DNA of 10,621 nucleotides from Trichothermofontia sp037445115 (GCA_037445115.1 JBBILC010000152.1:1-10621), one strand, 5' to 3'; positions 1-7,365 are shown, numbered from the stretch's first letter. Notes: generated by a model not told the origin, from the sequence alone. A program made the numbers and translations.

Positions 1-1
1 G

Positions 2-52
2 ATTAGTGTGTCTATTTTTAGAAAATAAAATCTTAAGATTCAACACTTCTGG
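2..52 (+). repeat. Left copy of 51-bp inverted terminal repeat
   Basis: Positions 2-52 are the exact reverse complement of 10571-10621. Identity stops abruptly: base 53 onward (gttcctat) does not match the sequence inside the right copy. The repeat is A+T-rich and contains the 12-bp palindrome AATCTTAAGATT. The sharp inner boundary ending ...CACTTCTGG suggests the terminus of a mobile element that continues outside the window. An exact 51-base match at contig ends is also what a de Bruijn graph with k near 51 leaves when both ends enter the same repeat node. I do not recognise the element family. Confidence 0.9.
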
Positions 53-312
53 GTTCCTATATTGGCAGTTTTGCAGGGTGTAAGGAAAAATTGATGAAAA
101 AGATTTTCTTAGCTTCATCGTTCGCAGATGTAGCGGATTTGTTCGTAAAATTCATAGATAGAAAATACAAGGGAAAACCAATCACATTCATCCCCACAGC
201 GAGCATTTCGGAAGAGGTGAAATTTTATGTAGTCGCAGGCAAGGAAGTTTTCAAAAAACTGGGACTAGTAGTTAACGAACTAGAAGTTTCCACTGCGACT
301 CAAGAACAGATA

Positions 313-410
313 TAGCAGTCCCAAATCATTCGTAAGATAAGTCAAGACAGAATAAGCCCGGAGCAACTATCATGGTCACGCTTATTCTCATAAAACATCT
401 AGTATTGCTA
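313..410. mobile_element. 98-bp MITE-like element with TA duplication
   Basis: The element begins TAGCAGTCCC and ends ATTGCTA; the outer ends are inverted (TAGCA...TGCTA, about 12 of 18 positions matching). It is flanked by TA at 311-312 and TA at 411-412. Excision with one TA restores the peptidase E frame exactly, which defines the boundaries. Inside, AGAATAAGC (349-357) pairs with GCTTATTCT (380-388) around a 22-nt loop, so it can fold. It has no coding capacity. TA target choice and short size fit non-autonomous elements mobilised by IS630/Tc1-mariner transposases (inference). Confidence 0.75.
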
Positions 411-550
411 TAGTAAGCAAGCTTCAAGGCAACGACTATATCTATGTTACGGGTGGAAACACTTTCTTTTTGTTGCAGGAGTTAAAAAGAACAGGGGCAG
501 GCAAAATAATAACTGAACAAATACAGTTAGGAAAGCTATATCCGGGAGAG

Positions 551-703
551 CTGGTTGACTGACAAATCTTTTCCCTCATCCCTGAATCCCTTCTCCCACT
601 AGGGGCGAAGAGACTTCCATCCCAAAACCTGCTTCAAAAGCCCCTCGCCCAGAGCGGGCGAGGGGTTGGGGTGAGGGCGGTTCGAGTTTTGTCAGCCAAT
701 CAG
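551..703. mobile_element. 153-bp foldback MITE with 16-bp inverted ends
   Basis: The left end CTGGTTGACTGACAAA (551-566) and the reverse complement of 688-703, CTGATTGGCTGACAAA, match at 14 of 16 positions. Flanks are CCGGGAGAG (542-550) and GTGGGAGAG (704-712), a 9-bp duplication with two differences (7 bp exact). Removing the element rebuilds the GESAGS motif of the host gene. The right copy reads Val-Gly-Glu and may be the ancestral target. The interior is C-rich then G-rich (ccctcatccc ... ggggtgaggg), so the whole element can fold back, with a perfect 10-bp inner stem at 641-665. C/G-rich foldback repeats of this kind are common in filamentous cyanobacteria. No ORF. Confidence 0.75.
641..665 (-). 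terminator. Strong hairpin, possible terminator for the M3 peptidase
   Basis: CCCCTCGCCC (641-650) pairs perfectly with GGGCGAGGGG (656-665) around the loop agagc. Read on the minus strand, the stem is followed by CTTTTG, a short T run. It lies about 90 bp past the stop of the minus-strand M3 peptidase gene. It is an intrinsic part of the 153-bp element, so any terminator role would be acquired. Confidence 0.4.
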
Positions 704-751
704 GTGGGAGAGTCTGCTGGCTCCATACCCCAGCCAAGACTGCTCGATAAC

Positions 752-2851
752 CTAAGCAGCCGCTAGTAAGCCACTATGGCGTAAGAGAGCTGTGGTATCC
801 GGTTCCCGCCCCCGGAAGGCTTGGAACACTTCCATTGGCGGTTTGCTGCCCCCTAAGGCGAGGACGGTATCCCGGAACCGACGACCAACCTGGGAGATCG
901 CCTGTTCGTCCTCCAGACCAGCTTCCTCAAAGGCTGCGAAAGCATCAGCACTAAGGACTTCCGCCCACTTGTAGCTGTAGTAACCGGCAGCATACCCTCC
1001 AGCAAAGATATGGCCAAAACTACAGAGGAAGCGATCTTCGGGGAGGGGCGGTAGGACTGCCGTGCGTTGGGCAATGCGATCTCGCACCTGATGGGGGGTT
1101 TCCGTGCCGCCGGGTTGGTAACGGGCGTGGAGTTCCAGATCCACCCAGGAGTAGAGCAGTTGCCGCAGGGTGGCGGTGCCACTCATAAAGGTGCGAGCGG
1201 CCAGGAGTTTTTGGTAATAGTGTTCCGGTAGGGGTTCCCCGGTTTGGTAATGTTTGCCCAGGCTCAGGAGCGTCGATCGGTGGTAGCACCAATTCTCCAT
1301 AAACTGACTGGGCAGTTCGACCGCATCCCACTCGATATTGCGAATGCCCGCCGCCCCGGTATCATCGACCGTAGTGAGCATATGCTGGAGGCCGTGGCCA
1401 AATTCATGGAAGAGGGTTTCCACCTCGCGGAAGGTCATGAGACTGGGTTTGTCGTCCACGGGCGGGGTTTGATTACATACCAGGTAGGCAACGGGAAGCT
1501 GGAGCTTCGATTCTCCCCCTTCCAGATATCGACTACGATTCAGGCAATAGCCCATCCAGGCTCCCCCCTGCTTTTCCGCTGGTCGGCTGTAGGCATCGAG
1601 GTAGAAATAGGCGATCGGCTGACCGGTTTCATCGGCAATTTGGAAGTAATGCACATCGGGATGCCAAACCGGAGCCTGACCATCGGCAGCGGTAATCGTC
1701 ACGCCAAAGAGATGGTGGGCGAGGTCGAATAAGCCCGTGAGGACCTGATTGAGGGGGAAGTAGGGACGCAGTTCTTCGCTGTTGAAGGCAAACTTGGCCT
1801 CCCGCAGGCGCTCGGACCAGAAGCTAATATCCCAGTTTTGTAAATCGTCAGCTTCAGCAGCCCCCTGCTCACGGGCAAATTGGCGTAGGGCCTCCAGATC
1901 GGCTACCGCTGCGTCGTAACTGGCTTGCCGCAGGGATTCCAGGAGTTCGTCCACGGCGGCGACGGTGGGGGCCATCTTCTGGGACAGGCTGAGTTCGGCG
2001 TAGTTCTTAAATCCCAGGATTTCTGCCATTTCCTGGCGCAGGCTGAGGATACGATCGATCAGGGGTTGGTTATCCCATTCCCCCGTCGCGGCTCGTGTGA
2101 TCATAGCCCGGTAGAGAGTTTCCCGCAGATCCCGCCGTTGGCTGTGCTGCATGAAGGGCATGAAGCTAGGCATATCCAGGGTGATCCGCCAGGGACCGTT
2201 CTCTGCTGTGGCGTCCGGGCTACCCGCCTCCCGTGCCGCTTGGGCCGCTTGGGCCAGGAGACTGGGGGGCAGTCCGGCAATTTCGGCAGAATCGGTGAGG
2301 GTGAGGCTGTAGGCTTTGGTGGCATCCAGCACCTGGTTCGAGAAGCGCGTTCCCAGATCGGCCAGTTCCATTTGGATGGCGTTAAATCGTTCCCGCGTTT
2401 CCCCCGTTAGCCCCACCCCGGCCAGTTCTGCATCCTGCAAGGTGGCATCGAGGATACGTTGTTGGGTTTCGCTCAGGCGATCGCGCTGTTCAGCCAATTG
2501 CTGATACCCGGTGTAGAGAGCCTGACTTTGGTTCAGCCGTACCCAGAATTTGATCACCTCTGGCTGCATGGTTTCGTGGGCCTGCCGGAGTTCTGGGCTG
2601 TTTTTGACTGACATCAAATGCCCAACAATATTCCAACTCCAGGACAGCCGATCCTGCAACCGTTGCAGGGGCACCATCAACCCGTCCCAGGTGGGGGTAA
2701 AGCTTTCTTCCAGATGGGTGAGGCGATCGTGGGCCTCCGCTAGCGCCTGGGTAATGGCAGGAACCACTTGTTCGGTCTGGATCTGGTCGAAGGGCGGTAG
2801 GCCCGTTCCAATAAGCAGGGAATTGTCAATCTTGGCAGCGGTTGCAGTCAT
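752..2851 (-). CDS. prlC: M3 family oligopeptidase A (zinc metallopeptidase)
   Basis: A 699-residue protein, normal length for oligopeptidase A/PrlC. These enzymes act in the cytoplasm on peptides of roughly 5-20 residues, including cleaved signal peptides. The zinc motif HEFGH is at 482-486 (ligands H482 and H486, catalytic E483) and the third ligand is E512 in VELPSQFMENW, with the spacing seen in the M3 family. The conserved substrate-side stretch FGHIFAGGYAAGYYSYKW lies at about 612-629. The N-terminal half is the helical lid that restricts entry to short peptides. The C-terminus (ALLRHSGLLAAA) looks natural, so the adjacent peptidase E debris did not cut it. There is no clear Shine-Dalgarno before the ATG, common in cyanobacteria. 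No signal peptide. HIP1 at 2477 marks it as resident. It is transcribed divergently from uraH across 258 bp. Confidence 0.93.
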   Translation of the reverse strand: MTATAAKIDNSLLIGTGLPPFDQIQTEQVVPAITQALAEAHDRLTHLEESFTPTWDGLMVPLQRLQDRLSWSWNIVGHLMSVKNSPELRQAHETMQPEVIKFWVRLNQSQALYTGYQQLAEQRDRLSETQQRILDATLQDAELAGVGLTGETRERFNAIQMELADLGTRFSNQVLDATKAYSLTLTDSAEIAGLPPSLLAQAAQAAREAGSPDATAENGPWRITLDMPSFMPFMQHSQRRDLRETLYRAMITRAATGEWDNQPLIDRILSLRQEMAEILGFKNYAELSLSQKMAPTVAAVDELLESLRQASYDAAVADLEALRQFAREQGAAEADDLQNWDISFWSERLREAKFAFNSEELRPYFPLNQVLTGLFDLAHHLFGVTITAADGQAPVWHPDVHYFQIADETGQPIAYFYLDAYSRPAEKQGGAWMGYCLNRSRYLEGGESKLQLPVAYLVCNQTPPVDDKPSLMTFREVETLFHEFGHGLQHMLTTVDDTGAAGIRNIEWDAVELPSQFMENWCYHRSTLLSLGKHYQTGEPLPEHYYQKLLAARTFMSGTATLRQLLYSWVDLELHARYQPGGTETPHQVRDRIAQRTAVLPPLPEDRFLCSFGHIFAGGYAAGYYSYKWAEVLSADAFAAFEEAGLEDEQAISQVGRRFRDTVLALGGSKPPMEVFQAFRGREPDTTALLRHSGLLAAA

Positions 2852-3109
2852 AGGGATTTTGCGTAATACACAGAAAGTAACGTGGGCAAATTGCGGTTGG
2901 TAAAACCCAGGGGATCGTTCATACGTTCAACTATAAATTCAAATTTGCAGAGCGGGGGGATGCGCACAGGCGGGATCTCCCCCTAGTCAGGACGTGGTAT
3001 CTTCAAGGGTCCAGTTAAGGATAGTGATCGGTGTCAATCAGCCGCGATCGCGCCTTAAACTATGACCCAACCATGCCAGTAATCAGTAAATTCAATCAGC
3101 AAATTCAAT

Positions 3110-3475
3110 ATGGGTAAATTAACGACTCACGTTTTGGATACGGCGAATGGCTGTCCCGCAGCGGGGATGTCCCTGGAACTGTGGACGATCGCGCCGGATA
3201 CGGGGAACCGTACTTGGATCAAAACCTGCGTGACTAATGCCGATGGTCGTACCGATCAGCCCTTGCTCAGTGATGGGGATCTCCAAGTTGGGATTTATGA
3301 ACTGGTTTTTGCGGTGGGGGATTATTTTGCGCAGCGATCGCCCACTCTCCTCACTGGTTCACTCCCTTTTTTAGATCAGGTTCCCATTCGCTTTGGGATT
3401 GCGGATGCAGATGCCCATTACCACGTGCCGCTCCTGACTTCTCCGTGGGCCTATAGTACCTATCGCGGGAGTTAG
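3110..3475 (+). CDS. uraH: 5-hydroxyisourate hydrolase (transthyretin-like)
   Basis: A 121-residue protein of full family length. HIU hydrolase converts 5-hydroxyisourate, the product of urate oxidation, to OHCU on the way to allantoin. The sequence opens with the conserved LTTHVLDTANG (H7) and has R47 in NADGRTDQPL, HYHVPLL at 103-109, and the diagnostic C-terminal tetrapeptide YRGS (118-121). These are the active-site and dimer signatures that separate the hydrolase from true transthyretin. There is no signal peptide, so it should be cytoplasmic. The ATG at 3110 is the only good start; an upstream ATG at 3062 hits a stop within seven codons. No ribosome site is obvious. Neither uricase nor OHCU decarboxylase lies within the window. 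Its position beside two ammonium transporters suggests nitrogen scavenging (inference). Confidence 0.95.
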   Translation: MGKLTTHVLDTANGCPAAGMSLELWTIAPDTGNRTWIKTCVTNADGRTDQPLLSDGDLQVGIYELVFAVGDYFAQRSPTLLTGSLPFLDQVPIRFGIADADAHYHVPLLTSPWAYSTYRGS

Positions 3476-3583
3476 ATCTTTGGGACGATCGCCTTAGCGG
3501 ATTAATCGATCGACTGCAATGGAAGCGGTTGGAAAACTGATCGGGTAACCGCCAAGACGACTATTTCATGTCACCCGTCATGC

Positions 3584-5131
3584 CTATTTTGGGGCACCTG
3601 TTGTGAGTGAATCAGGTTCCTTGAGAAAGCCAGAATAGGCTTCAATGCCGTGCTCATAGAGATCCAGTCCCTGGAGTTCCTCCTCCGCTGGTACCCGAAT
3701 ACCCACCGTAAACTTCAGCAACGTCCAAAACGCCGCAGTGATTGTCATGATCGTCAGCGCGACCGACACCACCCCTAGTAATTGAATCCCTAACTGTTCC
3801 AGCCCACCCCCCATCAGCAATCCGGCTGAAGGGCCACCCCCCGCTTCATAGAGGACACCTGTCCCCACCGTTACCCCAGGGCCAACAGCAAACAGGCCCA
3901 CCGCGATCGTGCCCCAAACCCCATTCACCATGTGGACCGACACCGCCCCCACCGGATCATCCACCTGCCGCTTCTCGAAAAAGAGCACCGAAAAGACCAC
4001 CAATATTCCCGCTCCAATCCCAATCAGGGCAGCGGCCCAGATCGGCACAAATGCACAGGATGCCGTAATGGCCACCAGACCGGCCAGAATGCCATTGATA
4101 ATCATCGACAAGTCGGGGTTACCAAAAATGACCCAGGCCGTGAGCGTTGCAGCCACCCCCCCAAAGGCCGCTGCGGTATTGGTGGTCACCGCAATATGGG
4201 CAATATGCCAACTCACCGCCATCGTGGACCCAGGATTAAAGCCAAACCAACCGAGCCATAGGATCAGGCATCCCAAGGTTGAAATCGCCATATTATGGGC
4301 CGGTAACGCATTGGGCTGGCCATTTTCTCGATATTTACCAATGCGAGGGCCGAGGGTCAATGCCCCCACCAAGGCGGCCCACCCCCCCACCGAGTGGACA
4401 ACGGTTGATCCCGCAAAGTCATAAAACCCTAGCCCTGCGAGCCAGCCGCCGCCCCAAACCCAATGTCCTGTGATCGGATAAGCGATCGCCACTAGCAAGA
4501 GACTGAAAATCAAAAACACCTTAAACTTAATCCGTTCTGCCACCGCCCCCGATACGATCGTGGCGGCTGTGCCGGCAAAAGCCAGTTGAAAGAAAAATTT
4601 GGCTAATAACGGCACCCCAGCCCAATCCAGGGAACTAAAAATCCCCTGATAGGCGTCCCCCGTCGCCGGACTATTATCGACCCCTGCTAGAAAAAAGCCA
4701 CCACTCCCCAAGAAGCCATTACTGTTGCTGAACATGAGGCCAAACCCACACACCCAAAAGGCGATCGTGGACAGGGCAAAGACAATCAGGTTTTTCGCCA
4801 ACACATTTACCGCATTCTTCTGGCGACAGAACCCCGTCTCCAGCATGGCAAAGCCCGCATTCATAAAGATGACCAGCATCCCCGCCAGCATCACCCACAG
4901 GGTATCGATCGCCACCTTGAGTTCCGTCAACATGGCAGTGGTATCACCGGTTGGCGGGGTTTGTTCCGCTAGGGCTGCCAGGTTCCAAAAGAACAACAGC
5001 AGACCCACACAGCCCACGGAGAGCAACGGTAACTGGCGTGATCGGCGCTGCGACAACCGTCCGGGGGCAGGCGATCGCGGCTGGCTCAGGGGCAAACGTG
5101 GACGATCGGGATTCGAGTTAGCTGGCATCAT
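3584..5131 (-). CDS. amt: Ammonium transporter (Amt family), intact copy
   Basis: A 515-residue inner-membrane channel for ammonium, trimeric in the family. The first ~33 residues are Arg-rich, followed by a hydrophobic segment and an AxA site (A53-L54-A55, then EQT), consistent with a cleaved signal sequence as in other Amt proteins; about 11 membrane helices follow. The Amt signature DFAGSTVVHSVGGWAALVGA starts at 238 and carries pore His H246; the second pore His is H400 in SVHMVNGVWGT. The C-terminal tail EEELQGLDLYEHGIEAYSGF (about 483-502) is the conserved cytosolic tail that in this family contacts PII (GlnB/GlnK) proteins. Start: two adjacent ATGs (5131 and 5128) without a clear ribosome site. 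It lies downstream of a second amt in the same direction, 413 bp away, with its own candidate NtcA box at 5461-5474, so it probably has its own promoter. Confidence 0.95.
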   Translation of the reverse strand: MMPANSNPDRPRLPLSQPRSPAPGRLSQRRSRQLPLLSVGCVGLLLFFWNLAALAEQTPPTGDTTAMLTELKVAIDTLWVMLAGMLVIFMNAGFAMLETGFCRQKNAVNVLAKNLIVFALSTIAFWVCGFGLMFSNSNGFLGSGGFFLAGVDNSPATGDAYQGIFSSLDWAGVPLLAKFFFQLAFAGTAATIVSGAVAERIKFKVFLIFSLLLVAIAYPITGHWVWGGGWLAGLGFYDFAGSTVVHSVGGWAALVGALTLGPRIGKYRENGQPNALPAHNMAISTLGCLILWLGWFGFNPGSTMAVSWHIAHIAVTTNTAAAFGGVAATLTAWVIFGNPDLSMIINGILAGLVAITASCAFVPIWAAALIGIGAGILVVFSVLFFEKRQVDDPVGAVSVHMVNGVWGTIAVGLFAVGPGVTVGTGVLYEAGGGPSAGLLMGGGLEQLGIQLLGVVSVALTIMTITAAFWTLLKFTVGIRVPAEEELQGLDLYEHGIEAYSGFLKEPDSLTTGAPK

Positions 5132-5460
5132 GACGCATTGAGGCTCAAGACGAAGGGACTAGGTATAAAGAGTAACTAGAGTTGCAATCTCTGCTGTTGA
5201 TTATGCGTTCAATCTTCTCGTTCACAAGGTGTATAACCGCACAAATCAGCAAAATAAATCCGAAAATTTCTGGTCGCGATTGTGCCTTTGTTACACCATC
5301 CAGATTTCTGATTTAATGGGCACCTCGAAAATACCCATTTCGCAACTGTGCCCACGCAATCATCAGGGGTTAAGACAGGTGGCTCCGCTGCCCATCTCAA
5401 TTGATCGAGGCTCCCTAATGTTAAAGGGGAAATTGAGTGCATGAGACCCAACTTCCCCCG

Positions 5461-5474
5461 GTAAAGAAGGCTAC
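5461..5474 (-). promoter_or_regulatory. Candidate NtcA box upstream of the intact amt
   Basis: GTA-AAGAAGGC-TAC is a perfect GTA-N8-TAC consensus for NtcA, the nitrogen-control activator of cyanobacteria. It lies about 337 bp upstream of the amt start codon, in the intergenic region. No convincing TAN3T -10 box sits at the expected 22-bp distance on the minus strand, so the evidence is the motif plus context. A perfect match is expected about once per 4 kb by chance. Confidence 0.45.
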
Positions 5475-5483
5475 AATTTTATA

Positions 5484-5495
5484 GGTTAGCTAACC
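5484..5495. promoter_or_regulatory. 12-bp perfect palindrome GGTTAGCTAACC
   Basis: GGTTAGCTAACC is perfectly self-complementary and begins ten bases from the end of the candidate NtcA box. It could be an operator half-site pair or part of the 3' structure of the upstream amt transcript. No regulator is known to me for this sequence. Confidence 0.3.
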
Positions 5496-5528
5496 CAACT
5501 GGGCGAATTTGCACTGGGCGATCGCGCC

Positions 5529-5546
5529 AGTTAACTTCGGTTAACT
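5529..5546 (-). terminator. Hairpin across the stop codon of the second amt
   Basis: AGTTAAC (5529-5535), TTCG (5536-5539) and GTTAACT (5540-5546) form a 7-bp perfect stem with a tetraloop. On the minus strand the loop reads CGAA and the stem begins within the TAG stop of the second amt. No T run follows, and the stem is A+T-rich, so it may protect the 3' end or be a weak terminator. On the other strand the loop is the very stable UUCG. Confidence 0.35.
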
Positions 5547-7031
5547 AAAGACTGGCCCCTTCCGACACATCCGACGAGTTGGAGAAACTCGTACCCGCAG
5601 GCATCACATTGGCTTCCTTCAGGAAACCCGCATAGGCTTCCATCCCGTGTTCGCCAATATCGAGACCTTCGACCTCTTCTTCGGGCGTCACCCGTAGGCC
5701 AAAAATCGCCTTAATGATTGACCAGAAAATCACACTCAACAGGACCGTAAATCCTCCCACCGTGAGAATGCCGAGAACCTGGGCGATCAACTGGTTAATG
5801 CCATGACCGAAAAACAGACCACTTTCCAGGTCAAACAGGCCAACCGCCAACGTCCCCCAAATCCCATTCACCAAGTGAACGGAAACGGCACCCACGGGAT
5901 CGTCAATCTTAATGCTGTCGAAGAAGTAGACAGAGAAGACGACCAATACCCCTGCAATCAAACCAATGATCACCGCGCCCCAGTAGCCCACACCCGCACA
6001 ACCTGCGGTAATCGCCACTAGGCCAGCCAGAATACCGTTAATGATCATCGACAAATCCGGTTTCCCTGACATTGTCCAGGAGGTAATCGTTGCAGCCACG
6101 CCTCCCGCAGCCGCTGCTAGGTTCGTCGTAACCGCAATGTACGGGACGGCCTCATTCGCCGCCAACTCCGAGCCGGGGTTAAAGCCAAACCAGCCAATCC
6201 AGAGGATCAGACACCCTAAGGTCGCAATACTGAGGTTGTGACCGGGTAATGCTTGCGGACGGCCATCTTCACTGAACTTACCGACACGGGCACCCAGGAA
6301 GGCAGCCCCAATCAGGGCGGCCCAGCCCCCCACCGAGTGAACTACAGTTGAGCCGGCAAAGTCGCTAAAGCCAGTTCCTCCCAAGAAACCGATTTCCGAG
6401 AGCATACCGCCCCCCCAGACCCAGTGGCCACTGATGGGATAGGCAATCCCGGTGAGCAGCAGGCTGAAAATCAGGAAGTCAACAAACTTAATCCGCTCAG
6501 CCACGGCCCCAGAAACGATCGTGGCGGCTGTCCCGGCAAAGGCCGCTTGGAAGAGGAAGAAAACCGGTATTGTCAGCGTGCCTTCTTCCAGGCATTACCA
6601 GGGCCAAACATTAAGGAAAACCCGATCGCCCAAAATGCCAAACTTGCTAGGGCAAAAACAATCAGGTTCTTCGAGAGAATGTTGACGGCATTCTTCTGAC
6701 GACAGAAGCCCGTCTCTAACATCCCAAAACCCGCATTCATAAAAATGACGAGAATGGCCGCAATCAGCACCCAGATATTATCAAGAACGGCTTGCACATC
6801 CTCTGGGGTTAGGGCGGCCTCCTCCTGGGCTGATGCTGCCACACTCCAGAGACCGACGATCAAGGCAGCCATCGGGATACAGGCTAACCAGGCGTAGGAT
6901 CGGCCAGGGAACATTGCACGTAGATTTTTCTGTAAATCTGTCAATACTCCTAACCCTTCATGCCGACCGGCTAGCGGCACCTGACTTCGGCGTCTTGATC
7001 GCTTCCTTGGTGTCATTCTTGACATCAACAT
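5545..7031 (-). pseudogene. amt: Second ammonium transporter, frameshifted with loop deletion
   Basis: Two frames together encode one Amt protein of about 495 residues. The N-terminal part starts best at ATG 7029-7031, preceded by GAGGA with 7-nt spacing, and carries an Arg-rich leader, a signal segment ending ASA-QEE, and the helices around NAGFGMLETGFCRQKNAVN. It ends in the stop at 6573-6575 after FGPGNAWKKAR. The C-terminal part is open from just after a stop at 6595-6597 in the frame offset by one base: LEEGTLTIPVFFLFQAAFAG through AVAERIKF, the signature DFAGSTVVHSVGG with pore His, SVHLVNGIWGT with the second His, and the tail EEEVEGLDIGEHGMEAYAGF. The GTG beginning MAERIKF is internal, not a start. 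Against the intact neighbour the loop between FGPGNAW and the AFAGTAATIVSG helix is about 25 residues shorter, so a deletion of net -1 mod 3 in the loop between helices is likely. Everything else is well conserved, so the lesion is recent or a sequence error. Confidence 0.85.
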
Positions 7032-7290
7032 TGGGCATTCCTCAACAAACAAAACGTAGCAATAGCTGCGAGATTCTGCCTGTCACACTACCGCGATTCC
7101 GAAGCAGCCAGTGCATCTAGGATCAATCTGGAACTGTGGTGGCATCAACGAAACCACCCCTACCAAACGGTTGTTTGTGACCCTAGAACCCCTGCTGGGC
7201 AGCTAAACCATTACGACAGTAGAATCAACTCGAATCACTTAGCAGACTGAATACTCTGACGATTGCACCAATTTTTATACTGGGAATTCT

Positions 7291-7304
7291 GTATCCTGTA
7301 ATAC
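7291..7304 (-). promoter_or_regulatory. Candidate NtcA box upstream of the second amt
   Basis: GTA-TCCTGTAA-TAC is a perfect GTA-N8-TAC consensus, about 266 bp upstream of the proposed start at 7031. Downstream on the minus strand, TATAAA (7274-7279) is a -10-like hexamer but only 11 bp away, closer than the usual ~22 bp. The matching arrangement before both amt genes supports nitrogen control; expression of amt genes under NtcA is known in cyanobacteria. Confidence 0.55.
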
Positions 7305-7323
7305 TTTTTGCATCAAGCCGCCC

Positions 7324-7360
7324 CATCCCCCTGGGCCACTACCGATCGCGATGGGGGATG
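7324..7360. repeat. Inverted repeat, 8-bp arms
   Basis: CATCCCCC (7324-7331) pairs with GGGGGATG (7353-7360) across a 21-nt loop that contains CGATCGCG. It lies between the divergent amt and M15 peptidase genes. No T run follows on either strand, so I do not call it a terminator. Confidence 0.45.
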
Positions 7361-7365
7361 CCAGT

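Larger units (their letters stand above)
94..727 (+). pseudogene. Peptidase E (S51) remnant broken by two insertions
   Basis: The ATG at 94 follows an AAGGA ribosome site (82-86) with 7-nt spacing. Reading starts MKKIFLASSFADVADLF and stops at 313. Removing the element at 313-410 with one TA copy joins codon ATA (310-312) to GTA (413-415) and restores the frame: QEQI-VSKLQGNDYIYVTGGNTFFLLQELKR and on to GKLYPGE. Removing the second element (551-703 plus one 9-bp duplication) then joins GGA GAG to TCT GCT GGC TCC, giving GESAGSI, the nucleophile motif of the S51 family (type 1 glutamine amidotransferase-like fold). The rebuilt Ser is residue 120. Homology ends near 727, so the Asp and His of the triad are absent. 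Family members are cytoplasmic dipeptidases or related hydrolases of about 200-230 residues; this is about the first 124. The base composition is A+T-rich with no HIP1, unlike the neighbours, so I infer horizontal origin. The reconstruction is directly visible; function is dead. Confidence 0.88.
5132..5544. other. 413-bp spacer between the two amt genes
   Basis: This spacer holds the candidate NtcA box (5461-5474), the palindrome at 5484-5495 and most of the tetraloop hairpin at 5529-5546. The imperfect GTA-N8-AAC at 5163-5176 sits only ~32 bp from the amt start. The rest shows no RNA gene. A reading frame of about 80 codons on the minus strand (5209-5451) has no recognisable domain and no ribosome site, so I do not call it a gene. 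Upstream of the intact amt this implies a leader of roughly 300 nt if NtcA drives it. Confidence 0.6.

Noticed and set aside
58..63. TATATT as an outward promoter from the terminal repeat
   Set aside because: No -35 at acceptable spacing; the downstream gene is dead.
641..665. CRISPR-like or REP array in the C/G-rich region
   Set aside because: Only one inverted repeat; no regularly spaced direct repeats are present anywhere in the window.
3525..3552. GCGGTT...AACCGC stem after uraH as a terminator
   Set aside because: Only 6 bp with a 16-nt loop and no T run; too weak to call.
5163..5176. GTA-TAAAGAGT-AAC as an NtcA box close to the amt start
   Set aside because: Second half-site is AAC instead of TAC and it lies only ~32 bp from the start codon, too near for an activator site.
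5209..5451. An 80-codon frame on the minus strand between the amt genes, as a possible leader peptide
   Set aside because: No ribosome site, no recognisable domain, mixed composition; it falls in what is more likely the untranslated leader.
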